Positions 37,140 to 45,620 of a stretch of 64,000 bases of DNA are shown piece by piece. The position numbers and the translations under genes are program-made. The stretch is from Brevundimonas nasdae (lineage in GTDB: Bacteria > Pseudomonadota > Alphaproteobacteria > Caulobacterales > Caulobacteraceae): the NCBI RefSeq assembly GCF_016654005.1, contig NZ_JAEPWN010000001.1, positions 372,001 through 436,000 of the forward strand. Direction: 5' to 3'. Positions within the stretch are counted from its first letter, which is position 1, and the number at the start of each line of letters is the position of its first letter. The notes under the pieces were generated by a model, which was not told the DNA's origin, ran no database searches, and saw only the letters and a list, made by a program, of their open reading frames with translations.

Positions 37140-38165
37140 TTGAGCCGCAAGACCACCCGACTGGAAGACATCGCGCGCCTGGCGGGCGTGTCCATCGCCA
37201 CAGCCTCCCGCGCCCTGAATGACAGCCCCGCCGTCAATGACCGCACCAAACAGCTGATCTGGAAGCTGGCCAAGGAGCATGACTATCCGTTCCGCCGCCA
37301 CATGCCTGCCGGGCCCATCGGCGCACAGGGCACCATCGCCCTGGTCGTGCCGCGTCCGCAGGGACGGGAAGGGCGTCTGAGCGACCCCTTCTTCCTGGAG
37401 CTTCTGGCCGGTGTGGGCGAGGCGGCGCGCGAACGCGGCTGCGACCTGCTGATGAGCCACATCTCGCCCGCCAACTACGAAGAACTGTCGGCGGCCCTGA
37501 ACACCAGCCGGGCTGACGGAGTGATCTTCCTGGGCCAGTCCAGCCTGCATTCGGCCTTCAACCGCCTGGTCGACGCCGATCATCGGTTCGTCGTCTGGGG
37601 CGCCGAACTGCCCGAGCAGGACTACTGCTCCATCGGCTCCGACAACACCTTCGGCGGCCGTCGCGCGACCCTGCACCTGGCGCGTCTGGGGCGTCAGCGC
37701 ATCGTCTTCCTGGGCGATCTTGATCCGCCCGAGGCCATGCAGCGGCATCGCGGCTATCTGGATGCTCTGGGGCAGGCGGGCCTGGCGGTTGCGCCAGACC
37801 TGATCGTTCCGGCCCATTTCGAGGTCGAATCCGCGGAGGCTGCGGTGGACGCCCTGATCCGGCGCGGCGTGGACTTCGACGGCATTGTCGCCGCGTCTGA
37901 CCAGATCGCCCTGGGCGCCGTGCGGGCCCTGCTGCACGCCGGCGTCGACGTGCCGGGCAAGGTCTCGGTCATCGGCTTCGACAATGTGCCCTTCAGCCGC
38001 TACTCGCGCCCGGCCCTGTCCACCATCGCCCAGGACACCATGAAGGCCGGACGGCTGATGGTGTCCAAGCTGCTGGACCACGGCGGAGGCGATCTCGGCG
38101 CCGGTGTCGGCCGCTCGGAACGGGTGCCGACCGAATTGATCGTGCGCGAGACCTGCGGCGGCTGA
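37140..38165 (+). CDS. LacI-family transcription regulator of the maltodextrin locus
   Basis: A 341-residue protein: N-terminal helix-turn-helix TTRLEDIARLAGVSIATASRALNDSPAVN, hinge, then a periplasmic-binding-like sensor domain (IALVVPRPQ; RADGVIFLGQSS; GFDNVPFSRYSRPALSTI). It probably represses the genes around it and is released by maltose or maltodextrin. The start is TTG at 37140 after GAGGA; the HTH begins at residue 5, as in the family. It is convergent with the GH13 gene, 5 bp apart. Confidence 0.92.
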   Translation: MSRKTTRLEDIARLAGVSIATASRALNDSPAVNDRTKQLIWKLAKEHDYPFRRHMPAGPIGAQGTIALVVPRPQGREGRLSDPFFLELLAGVGEAARERGCDLLMSHISPANYEELSAALNTSRADGVIFLGQSSLHSAFNRLVDADHRFVVWGAELPEQDYCSIGSDNTFGGRRATLHLARLGRQRIVFLGDLDPPEAMQRHRGYLDALGQAGLAVAPDLIVPAHFEVESAEAAVDALIRRGVDFDGIVAASDQIALGAVRALLHAGVDVPGKVSVIGFDNVPFSRYSRPALSTIAQDTMKAGRLMVSKLLDHGGGDLGAGVGRSERVPTELIVRETCGG

Positions 38166-38170
38166 CATCG

Positions 38171-39829
38171 TCACGTCGCCTCGGTCGGCAGGGCGAACAG
38201 CAGGCCGGTCAACGGGGCCAGTCGGGCGCCGTCGGCTTCGGTCCAGTTGATGGCTTCGATGCGGCGCGCGCCTGCGGGCGGCGTCCACTCGACAGCCTCG
38301 TGGCCCAGATTGAACACGCACAGCAGGCGTTCGCCGTCGGCGCCGCCACGCTCGAAGCGTTCGAACATCAGAAGGCCCTGCGGGCCGTCCACCAGCTCCA
38401 ACCCGCCCAGACGCAGGGCGGGATGACGCTTGCGCAGGCCGATGATGCGGCGCGCGACATGCAGGGTCGATTTTGGATCGGCTTCCTGGGCGTCGACGGC
38501 CATCGCGAGGTGGCGCGGATCGACCGGCAGCCAGGGTTCGACCGTCGAGAAGCCTGCGTTGGGCGCCGAGGCGACCCAGGGAATCGGCGTGCGCGCGCCG
38601 TCGCGGCCCAGCGTCTGGGGCCAGTTGGCGATGGCCTCGGGATCGACCAGCCGCTCGAACGGCACATGGGCCTGCGGCAGCCCCAGCTCCTCGCCCTGAT
38701 AGACGAAGACATTGCCGCGCAGGCACATCAGCAGCAGCAGCGCCATCTCGGCGAAGGCCTTCTCGTCGCGGCCCTCTGCCCAGCGCGACACGGCGCGCGG
38801 CGCATCGTGGTTCGAGAAGGTCCACGAGGGCCAGCCCTCGCCCTGCTGATCGGGCCACATGCTGTCGCCAATGCCGATCAGCTCGGCCTTCAGCGCATCC
38901 GCATAGAGGTAGAGGAAGCCGTAGGCCGAGTGCAGACGATCATCGCCCGCAGTGAATTCCTTCATCTCACGGTCGGCGTGGTCGCCGCCGACCTCCGCCA
39001 CCGTGAACCGCCCATCATAGCTGTCCGTCAGGTCGCGGATGCGGTTCAGGAAGCCGATGATCTCGGGGTGGGACTGGTTGTAGATCTTGTCCTGAAAGTC
39101 GAACGGACGGGTGCGCTTGCGACCATCGTTGATCGGCGGATTGTCGCGCAGGCTGGGGTCGTGGATGGCGAAATTGATGGCGTCCAGACGGAAGCCGTCC
39201 ACGCCGCGATCCAGCCAGAAACGGGCGGCGGCGATCAGGGCGACCTGAACCTCGGGATTGCGCACGTTCAGCTGGGGCTGCGAGCTGAGGAAGTTGTGCA
39301 TGTAGTACTGGCCGCGGCGTGCGTCCCAGGTCCATGCGGGGCCGCCGAACACCGACTGCCAGTTCGACGGCGGCGAGCCGTCCGGCTTGGCGTCGGCCCA
39401 GACGTACCAGTCGGCGTGTCTGCTGTTGCGGCTAGAGCGGCTGTCCAGGAACCAGTCGTGTTCGTCCGAGGTGTGCGAGAAGACTTGATCGATGACGACC
39501 TTCAGGCCCAGAGCCTTGGCGCGCGTGGCCAGGGCGTCGAAATCAGCCAGGTTCCCGAAGATCGGATCGACGTCGCAATAGTCCGAGACGTCATAGCCGA
39601 AATCCTTCATCGGCGACTTGAAGAACGGCGACAGCCACACGCCGTCCACGCCCAGAGACGCGATGTGGTCCAGGTGGTCCGTGATGCCCTTCAGGTCGCC
39701 GACCCCGTCGTTGTTGGAGTCCGCAAAGCTGCGCGGATAGACCTGATACAGGATCGCGCCGCGCCACCATTCGCGCGTCTTGGCCGTCGTCCGGGAGATT
39801 TCGACGAGGTCTGTGGAATGGTGGTTCAC
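38171..39829 (-). CDS. GH13 alpha-glucosidase (oligosaccharide-type), cytoplasmic
   Basis: A 552-residue GH13 enzyme without a signal peptide. Motifs are YQVYPRSFADSNNDGVGDL, VIDQVFSHTSDEHDWF, the nucleophile Asp in GVDGFRLDAINF, the acid Glu in FTVAEVGGD and the third Asp in TFSNHDAPR. It hydrolyses short maltose-type sugars that entered through the MFS carrier. The chosen GTG at 39829 overlaps the stop of the upstream amylase (TAGTG); the longer frame to 39910 lies in that gene. Confidence 0.93.
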   Translation of the reverse strand: MNHHSTDLVEISRTTAKTREWWRGAILYQVYPRSFADSNNDGVGDLKGITDHLDHIASLGVDGVWLSPFFKSPMKDFGYDVSDYCDVDPIFGNLADFDALATRAKALGLKVVIDQVFSHTSDEHDWFLDSRSSRNSRHADWYVWADAKPDGSPPSNWQSVFGGPAWTWDARRGQYYMHNFLSSQPQLNVRNPEVQVALIAAARFWLDRGVDGFRLDAINFAIHDPSLRDNPPINDGRKRTRPFDFQDKIYNQSHPEIIGFLNRIRDLTDSYDGRFTVAEVGGDHADREMKEFTAGDDRLHSAYGFLYLYADALKAELIGIGDSMWPDQQGEGWPSWTFSNHDAPRAVSRWAEGRDEKAFAEMALLLLMCLRGNVFVYQGEELGLPQAHVPFERLVDPEAIANWPQTLGRDGARTPIPWVASAPNAGFSTVEPWLPVDPRHLAMAVDAQEADPKSTLHVARRIIGLRKRHPALRLGGLELVDGPQGLLMFERFERGGADGERLLCVFNLGHEAVEWTPPAGARRIEAINWTEADGARLAPLTGLLFALPTEAT

Positions 39830-41631
39830 TAGGCGCTCTTGCAGATGAGATAGTCGAGGGGAGGGACGGTGACGCCATAGCTGGCGGGTGCGGACGCCTT
39901 GGGCGCGCACTGGCCGCGCAGGCTGCGCCAGTTCAGCGAGCCGGGCTCGACCTCGACCTGGGCCGAGATCGGGGCGGTGGAGGTGTTGAACACGACCAGC
40001 ACCTCTGCGCCGTCGTCGCCCATGCGCGAAATGGCGAACAGGCCCGGCTTGTCGCCATAGGCGCGCGTGACCTGACGGCCGCGACGCAGTGTGGGCTCGG
40101 CGGCGCGGATGCGGCCCATTTCGGCGATGGCGCGATACAGGGGCGCGTCAGTGGAATAGGCCGGCTGGCGTCCGCCGATAGGGGTTTCGGCCGCGTAGAT
40201 CGGCGTCTGGCTGTCGAACATGTCCTGACGCGAGTTGCCGTAGCCGCCCGCGCCCGCAAAACCCTGTTCGTCGCCGTAATACAGGGTCGGCACGCCGCGG
40301 CTGAACATCATCAGGGCGTGCGCCAGCTTGACCCGCGCCAGCAGTTCCGCGTCGCTCGCGTCCGGGTTGGCTTCCTTGATGAAATAGGCCGCACGGCCCA
40401 TGTCGTGGTTGCCCAGGAAGGTTGGCAGGATGGCGGCGGTGTCGCGCCCGTCGGCATAGACGGCGTCGGCCTCGAACAGGCGCGCCAGGGCGTCCGTTCC
40501 GCTCTTGCCGGACGCCACATCCACAGCCTGCTTCTGGAAGCCGAAGTCCAGGACGGCGGGGAAGCTGTCGTCCTTGGTGAACCGCGCCAGGGTGGCGGGA
40601 TCGGCGTCGAAGACTTCGCCGAAGATGTGGAAGTTGGGAATGCCCTTGGCCTTGGCCCGCTCCAGCATCGCGGGGATGAAGGCCTGCCAGAACTCGGGGT
40701 TCACGTGACGGGCGGTGTCGATGCGGTAGCCGTCGATGCCGTATTTGTCGATCCAGCCGCCGAAGATGTCGATCATGCCCTGCACGACCACCGGATCTTC
40801 GGTGAACAGGTCGTCCAGCCCGGCGAAATCACCGTCCAGCGAGCTTTCGCCTGCAAACGTGCTCTCGCCGCGATTGTGGTAGTGAATCGGATCGTTCAGC
40901 CAGGCGGGAACCTTGACGTTCTCCTCACCGGCGGGGACGTAGGGGGTGTAGGCGTAGTCCGGGCGGGTCAGGCGCGAGAAGTCGCGGCCGTCGAAACCTT
41001 CGTTGATCGGGGCGCCGTTCACGCCGCCGCGGCGCGTGTAGGGATAGTCGGCCCGGCTGCGATAGACGCAGTCGTTTTCGGGGCATTCGCGATATTGGAT
41101 CACGTCGGCCGTGTGGTTGGTGACGATGTCCAGATAGACCTTCATGCCGCGCGCATGGGCCGCCTCGACCAGGGCGTGCATCGTGGCGTCGTCGCCGAAG
41201 TGCGGGTCAACGGCGGTGAAGTCCGTGATCCAGTAGCCGTGGTGGGCGGCGCCGGTGTAGCCGGCGCGCGACTGTACGGGCTTGTTCTTGAAGATGGGGG
41301 CCAGCCAGACCGCCGTCGCGCCCAGACCCTGGATATAGTCCAGCCGCTGGATCAGGCCGGCCAGATCGCCGCCGTGGTAAAAATCCGTGTCAGACGGGTC
41401 AAAGCCGCTTTTCAGCCGCTCGGCGGCATAGCCCCCGTGGTCGTTTGAGACGTCGCCATTGGCGAACCGGTCGACCAGCAGGAAGTAGATCACCTCATCC
41501 TGCGGCAGGCGCTGGCGCACGGCCGAGGCGGCGTCAGTGCGCGTCTGGGCCTGGGTTGGAGCGGCGCTGAGCAGGGTCGCAAGCGCTGCTGCGGCGGCCA
41601 GTGCGGCTTTTCTGGAACGTCTGATGGTCAT
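39829..41631 (-). CDS. GH13 alpha-amylase, exported
   Basis: A 600-residue GH13 enzyme with a signal peptide (about 1-29, ending TQAQ). Signature regions are YFLLVDRFANGD, LDIVTNHTAD, the nucleophile in GIDGYRIDTARH, the acid Glu in FHIFGEVFD and FLGNHDMGR. It acts in the periplasm on maltodextrins imported by the TonB receptor encoded on the other side of a 280-bp gap. Its stop overlaps the start of the second GH13 gene, so the two are one operon. Confidence 0.93.
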   Translation of the reverse strand: MTIRRSRKAALAAAAALATLLSAAPTQAQTRTDAASAVRQRLPQDEVIYFLLVDRFANGDVSNDHGGYAAERLKSGFDPSDTDFYHGGDLAGLIQRLDYIQGLGATAVWLAPIFKNKPVQSRAGYTGAAHHGYWITDFTAVDPHFGDDATMHALVEAAHARGMKVYLDIVTNHTADVIQYRECPENDCVYRSRADYPYTRRGGVNGAPINEGFDGRDFSRLTRPDYAYTPYVPAGEENVKVPAWLNDPIHYHNRGESTFAGESSLDGDFAGLDDLFTEDPVVVQGMIDIFGGWIDKYGIDGYRIDTARHVNPEFWQAFIPAMLERAKAKGIPNFHIFGEVFDADPATLARFTKDDSFPAVLDFGFQKQAVDVASGKSGTDALARLFEADAVYADGRDTAAILPTFLGNHDMGRAAYFIKEANPDASDAELLARVKLAHALMMFSRGVPTLYYGDEQGFAGAGGYGNSRQDMFDSQTPIYAAETPIGGRQPAYSTDAPLYRAIAEMGRIRAAEPTLRRGRQVTRAYGDKPGLFAISRMGDDGAEVLVVFNTSTAPISAQVEVEPGSLNWRSLRGQCAPKASAPASYGVTVPPLDYLICKSA

Positions 41632-41679
41632 TCTCGTCCTCCCGTACGCCTGGAAAGTGCAAAGCCTTCCAAGTCGATT

Positions 41680-41865
41680 TGCAAGATTTTGCAGCCTGAG
41701 CCGCCGGTGTCAATGTGGTGCGAAATGGTGCGCTGCAGCGGCAAGGCGGCAATGTGTCGCTGTTCGGCTGCGATATTTCGGCAAAACACGGTCATGAATG
41801 AAGACGCAAATGGGGTTCCTACATTAACGGCTTGCAACATTGTCTGAGATTTGCATATTTTTGCG
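41680..41865. promoter_or_regulatory. Shared control region: TGCAA-N4-TTGCA sites between amylase and malA
   Basis: The 287-bp divergent gap holds two similar sites. Site 1, TGCAA-GATT-TTGCA (41680-41693), is a perfect palindrome 50 bp before the amylase gene. Site 2, TGCAT-ATTT-TTGCG (41852-41865), two mismatches, lies 54 bp before the malA start. A further TTGCAACATTG lies at 41832-41842. Together they are likely LacI-family operators at the two outward promoters. Confidence 0.5.
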
Positions 41866-41918
41866 TGGCGTTAGGTCGCGGCATTTAGAACCGCGATCAG
41901 CCCATAGGGAGGATGATC

Positions 41919-44723
41919 ATGCTTCAAGGTATCAATCGCCGCACGCGTTTGCTGTCGGGGGTCGCATTCGGCGCGGCGGCTCTGATGGCGGTCGGCTCCG
42001 CACAGGCGCAGACAGCGCCTGCACAAAGCGACCAGACGACCGACGTCGGCGATGTCGTCGTCACCGGCATCCGTCGCTCCATCGAGGCCTCGATCGCCGC
42101 CAAGGCCGCGAACACCTCGATCGTCGAAGTCATTTCGGCTGAAGACATCGGCAAGCTGCCGGACGTGTCGATCGCTGAATCCCTGGCGCGCCTGCCTGGC
42201 GTGACGATGCAGCGCCTTGACGGCCGCAGCCAGCAGATCTCGATCCGCGGCCTTGGCCCCGATTTCACCACGGCCCTGCTGAACGGCCGTGAACTGGTCA
42301 CCACCGGCGACAACCGGGGTGTCGAGTTCGACCAGTTTCCTTCCGAACTGCTGAACAGCGTCGTCGTCTATAAGACGCCGGATGCGGCCCTGGTCGGCCA
42401 GGGTCTGGCCGGCACGGTCGATCTGCGCACGGTTCGCCCGCTGGCCTACGGCCGTCGCGCCATGGTCGCCAACTACCGCCATGAGTGGAACGACATCGGC
42501 GCCCTGAACTCGGGCACGACCGACAAGGGCGACCGCTATACCCTGTCCTACATCGACCAGTTCGCTGACGGCACCATCGGCGTGGCCCTGGGTTACGCCC
42601 ACATGTCGTCGCCCTATCAGTCCGAGCGCTTCAACGCCTGGGGCTATCCGGAATACAGCGACGGCAATCTGCTGACGGGCGGCGTGAAGCCCTATGTCAT
42701 GTCCAGCGAACTGGAGCGTGACGGCTATATGGGCGTGCTGGAATGGCGCCCCAACGACCGCATCCACTCCACGATCGACGCCTTCTATTCCAAGTTCAAG
42801 AACACCCAGGTCCTGCGCGGCATCGAGTTCCCGCTGGCGTGGGGTGGAAGCGCCCAATCTGCTGATGGAGCTTGCGACGCTGTCGGCAACGTCGCCACGC
42901 CCGACGTCTGCCGCCCCGGTCCGTCGCTGCGTCCGGGCTACACCGTCGACAACGGCATGATCGTCGCGGGCACCTGGGACAACATCAAGGGCGTTGTCCG
43001 CAACGACCTGAACAAGCGCGACAGCACCATCACCGCCGTCGGCTGGAACACCGAGTTCGTGGCCAATGACGACTGGACCCTGGGTCTGGACGTCAACTAC
43101 TCCAAGGTCGAGCGCAACGACATCATTCTGGAGACCAACGCCGGTACGGGCCGCAACATCAACGGCGCCCTGGACACCATGGGCTTCCAACTGACCGGCG
43201 ACGGCGTGACCCGCTTCACCAGCCAGCTCAACTATGCTGACCCGAACCTGATCAAGATCACCAGCCCGCAGGGCTGGGGCGGGGACGTGATCCCTGGCGG
43301 TCAGGCCGGTTACATGAACACGCCGAGCATCGAGGACGAGATCAAGGCTGTCCGCCTGACGGCGCGTCGTGAACTGCACCAGAGCCCGTTCAAGTCGATC
43401 GACTTCGGCTTCAACTATTCGGAACGCACCAAGAGCTTCGTCAACGACCAGTATTATCTGGCCGTGCCGGGCGGCGGCGACCTGACCATCGGTTCGCAGT
43501 TCCTGCTGGCCCCGACCGACCTGGGCTATCTGGGTATTTCGGAGGTGATCAGCTACGACGCTCTGGCCCTGGTCAACAGCGGCGCGCTGAACAAGCTGCG
43601 CAACCCGAACGCCGACGTCGCCGCCGGCAACTGGGGCGTGACGGAAAAGGTCTCGACCGCCTACGTCCGCGCCAACATCGACCACAACCTGTTCGGCCGC
43701 GCCCTGACCGGCAACGTCGGCATGCAGTTCGTCTATACGGAACAGTCGAGCAGCGGCTTTGAGGCTCAGCAGCTCAGCGAAGGCGTCGCCGCAGTGGCGA
43801 ACGTTCGCGGCGGCGTCGACTATCTGGAGATCCTGCCCAGCTCGAACTTCATCCTGGAAGTCAGCGACGACCTGTTCGCCCGCTTCTCGGTCGCCCGCAC
43901 CCTGGCGCGCCCGCGGATGGACGACATGCGCGCCTCGCGGAACTTCTCGTTCAATCCGGGCAACAACAATGAAAATGCGACGCCTGAGCAGAACTCACCG
44001 TGGAGCGGCGGCGGCGGAAACCCCCTGCTGAAGCCTTTCATTGCCGACGTAGTAGACTTGTCGGTCGAGAAGTATTTCGCCAATCGCAAGGGCTATGTCT
44101 CGCTGGCCGGTTTCTACAAGAACCTCGAAAGCTACGTTTACACCTACAATCGCATCTTCGACTTCACCGGTTATCCGACGGGGATTGAGGTACCTAAGAT
44201 CAACGAGGGTATTCTCACCACTCCCGAGAACGGCAATGGCGGCTGGATCAAGGGGCTGGAGTTCTCGGTCTCGGCGCCGTTCAGCATTTTCCATCCGGCG
44301 CTTGAAGGCTTCGGGGGTCTGTTCAGCGCCTCGGTCACGGACAGCAAGGTCCAGCCTGATCCGGCCAATCCGCCGACCACCATGCCGGGCCTGTCGGAAA
44401 CTGTTCTGAACGGCACGCTCTATTATGAGCGCTACGGCTTCCAGACGCGCGTTTCCGCCCGCTACCGCTCGGACTACCTGGGTGAAGTCGCCGGCTTCGG
44501 CAACGGCCGCACCCTGCGTTCGGTCGGCGAAGAAACCATCGTCGACGCCCAGATCGGCTACGAGTTCCAGTCGGGCCCGCTGCAGGGTCTGTCGATCCTG
44601 GCGCAGGTCAACAACCTGACGGACGAGCCGTTCAAGACCTTCGAGAACGGCGATGAGCGCCGGACCATCGACTACCAGAGCTATGGCCGCACCTATGCGG
44701 TGGGTCTGAACTACCGCTTCTGA
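41919..44723 (+). CDS. malA: TonB-dependent maltodextrin receptor (MalA-like)
   Basis: A 934-residue outer-membrane receptor of the Caulobacter/Xanthomonas TIGR01782 type. It has a signal peptide (about 1-31, SAQAQ), a TonB-box-like segment (TDVGDVVVTG), a plug with EVISAEDIGKLPDVSIAESLARLPGV and QISIRGLGPDFT, and a 22-strand barrel ending in LNYRF. Caulobacter MalA brings maltodextrins across the outer membrane with ExbBD; this gene's neighbours make that role likely. ATG 41919 has the strong AGGGAGG at six-base distance; ATG 41913 abuts it and is less likely. Confidence 0.9.
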   Translation: MLQGINRRTRLLSGVAFGAAALMAVGSAQAQTAPAQSDQTTDVGDVVVTGIRRSIEASIAAKAANTSIVEVISAEDIGKLPDVSIAESLARLPGVTMQRLDGRSQQISIRGLGPDFTTALLNGRELVTTGDNRGVEFDQFPSELLNSVVVYKTPDAALVGQGLAGTVDLRTVRPLAYGRRAMVANYRHEWNDIGALNSGTTDKGDRYTLSYIDQFADGTIGVALGYAHMSSPYQSERFNAWGYPEYSDGNLLTGGVKPYVMSSELERDGYMGVLEWRPNDRIHSTIDAFYSKFKNTQVLRGIEFPLAWGGSAQSADGACDAVGNVATPDVCRPGPSLRPGYTVDNGMIVAGTWDNIKGVVRNDLNKRDSTITAVGWNTEFVANDDWTLGLDVNYSKVERNDIILETNAGTGRNINGALDTMGFQLTGDGVTRFTSQLNYADPNLIKITSPQGWGGDVIPGGQAGYMNTPSIEDEIKAVRLTARRELHQSPFKSIDFGFNYSERTKSFVNDQYYLAVPGGGDLTIGSQFLLAPTDLGYLGISEVISYDALALVNSGALNKLRNPNADVAAGNWGVTEKVSTAYVRANIDHNLFGRALTGNVGMQFVYTEQSSSGFEAQQLSEGVAAVANVRGGVDYLEILPSSNFILEVSDDLFARFSVARTLARPRMDDMRASRNFSFNPGNNNENATPEQNSPWSGGGGNPLLKPFIADVVDLSVEKYFANRKGYVSLAGFYKNLESYVYTYNRIFDFTGYPTGIEVPKINEGILTTPENGNGGWIKGLEFSVSAPFSIFHPALEGFGGLFSASVTDSKVQPDPANPPTTMPGLSETVLNGTLYYERYGFQTRVSARYRSDYLGEVAGFGNGRTLRSVGEETIVDAQIGYEFQSGPLQGLSILAQVNNLTDEPFKTFENGDERRTIDYQSYGRTYAVGLNYRF

Positions 44724-44745
44724 TTTTTTCCCTCTGAGCAACTTG

Positions 44746-44775
44746 GGCCGCTTCGTTTCCGAAGCGGCCTTTTTT
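44746..44775 (+). terminator. malA terminator
   Basis: GGCCGCTTCG (44746-44755) pairs with CGAAGCGGCC (44760-44769) around TTTC, followed by six Ts. A classic intrinsic terminator 22 bp after malA. Confidence 0.92.
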
Positions 44776-44816
44776 GCGCCTGGTCTGGAGCCGACGGGGT
44801 GGCGCGCGGGCATGAA

Positions 44817-44848
44817 AAAGGGCGCGGAGCCTTCGCTCCGCGCCCTTT
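44817..44848 (-). terminator. tetR terminator (bidirectional shape)
   Basis: AAAGGGCGCGGAGC (44817-44830) and GCTCCGCGCCCTTT (44835-44848) form a perfect 14-bp stem with a CTTC loop. On the minus strand it is followed by TTTTTCATG, 18 bp after the TetR gene stop. Confidence 0.85.
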
Positions 44849-44866
44849 GATCGACAGGCCTGGCGG

Positions 44867-45436
44867 TCAGCCTTCGATGAGGTTCTGCAGAATGACCTCA
44901 AGGCGTTGGCGCATCTCTTCGGCTTCGTCCGGGGTCAGGCTGAACTGGCCGCCGCCCAGTTCGCGGCTGACGGACATGCCCATCAGGAAACCGGCCAGCA
45001 GACGGGCGCGTACGACGGCGTTTTCGCCGCCGATCCATTCCTCCAGCGGGCCGAAGAAGCGGGCCGCGCAGGTGTTCTGAACCATTTCCGCCGCCCGCGC
45101 CGACCCGACCGAGCGCAGCATGATGGACATGGCTTTAAGCTTTTCGGCCTTCTTGGGCTCATAGACGATCTCGTGCGACACACGGCGTCCGAAGTCGGCC
45201 TTGTCGCCCTGCATCAGCTGGCTGCCGTCGCCGCAGCTGTCCAGCGCGGCGAGGAAGAGTTCGTCCTTGGAGCCGAAATATCGACTGATCAACGCAGCAT
45301 CGACGCCGACGTCACGCGCGATGTCGCGCATTCCGACATCATCATAGCTGTCGGCGGCGAACCGTTCACGCGCGGCGTCGAGAATGGCCGTACGCGTCGC
45401 TGCGGCGTTTCTCGGGCGGGGGCCGGTGCACAACAA
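44867..45436 (-). CDS. TetR-family regulator of the RND efflux operon
   Basis: A 189-residue protein with the N-terminal HTH ATRTAILDAARERFAADSYDDVGMRDIARDVGVDAALISRYFGS and a C-terminal ligand domain. It is divergent from the RND operon and probably represses it. The open frame reaches 45514, but that would begin inside the palindromic operator, so a later start is needed. TTG at 45436 (or 45433), preceded by GGAG, is the best choice; there is no ATG. The start is the uncertain point. Confidence 0.8.
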   Translation of the reverse strand: MLCTGPRPRNAAATRTAILDAARERFAADSYDDVGMRDIARDVGVDAALISRYFGSKDELFLAALDSCGDGSQLMQGDKADFGRRVSHEIVYEPKKAEKLKAMSIMLRSVGSARAAEMVQNTCAARFFGPLEEWIGGENAVVRARLLAGFLMGMSVSRELGGGQFSLTPDEAEEMRQRLEVILQNLIEG

Positions 45437-45494
45437 GGCTCTCAAAACTCCACTAAGAAAGGGCGGATGTAATAACCGTAACTCCCATATGGCT

Positions 45495-45536
45495 TTGTCA
45501 ACGCCTGTTGACAAGCGTTGCCCGCTCTCTCATTAA
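45495..45536. promoter_or_regulatory. TetR operator overlapping the RND promoter
   Basis: TTGTCAAC-GCCT-GTTGACAA (45495-45514) is a palindrome with perfect 8-bp arms. Its right arm supplies a -35 TTGACA (45508-45513), followed after 17 bases by CATTAA (45531-45536) as the -10 of the pump operon. The left arm gives TTGACA on the minus strand for the regulator. A second GTTGACAAG copy is at 45547-45555, exactly 40 bp on. Repressor binding would block both promoters. Confidence 0.7.
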
Positions 45537-45620
45537 GTCACCACGCGTTGACAAGGCCGACTCCCCATCGGCCTATGTCCGCACGACTGGGATTTACCTC
45601 CGATCAGGGAGAATGCGCAG

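Noticed and set aside
41871..43685. 604-codon minus-strand frame over malA
   Set aside because: Antisense to a full TonB receptor; composition is typical of a third-position GC shadow.
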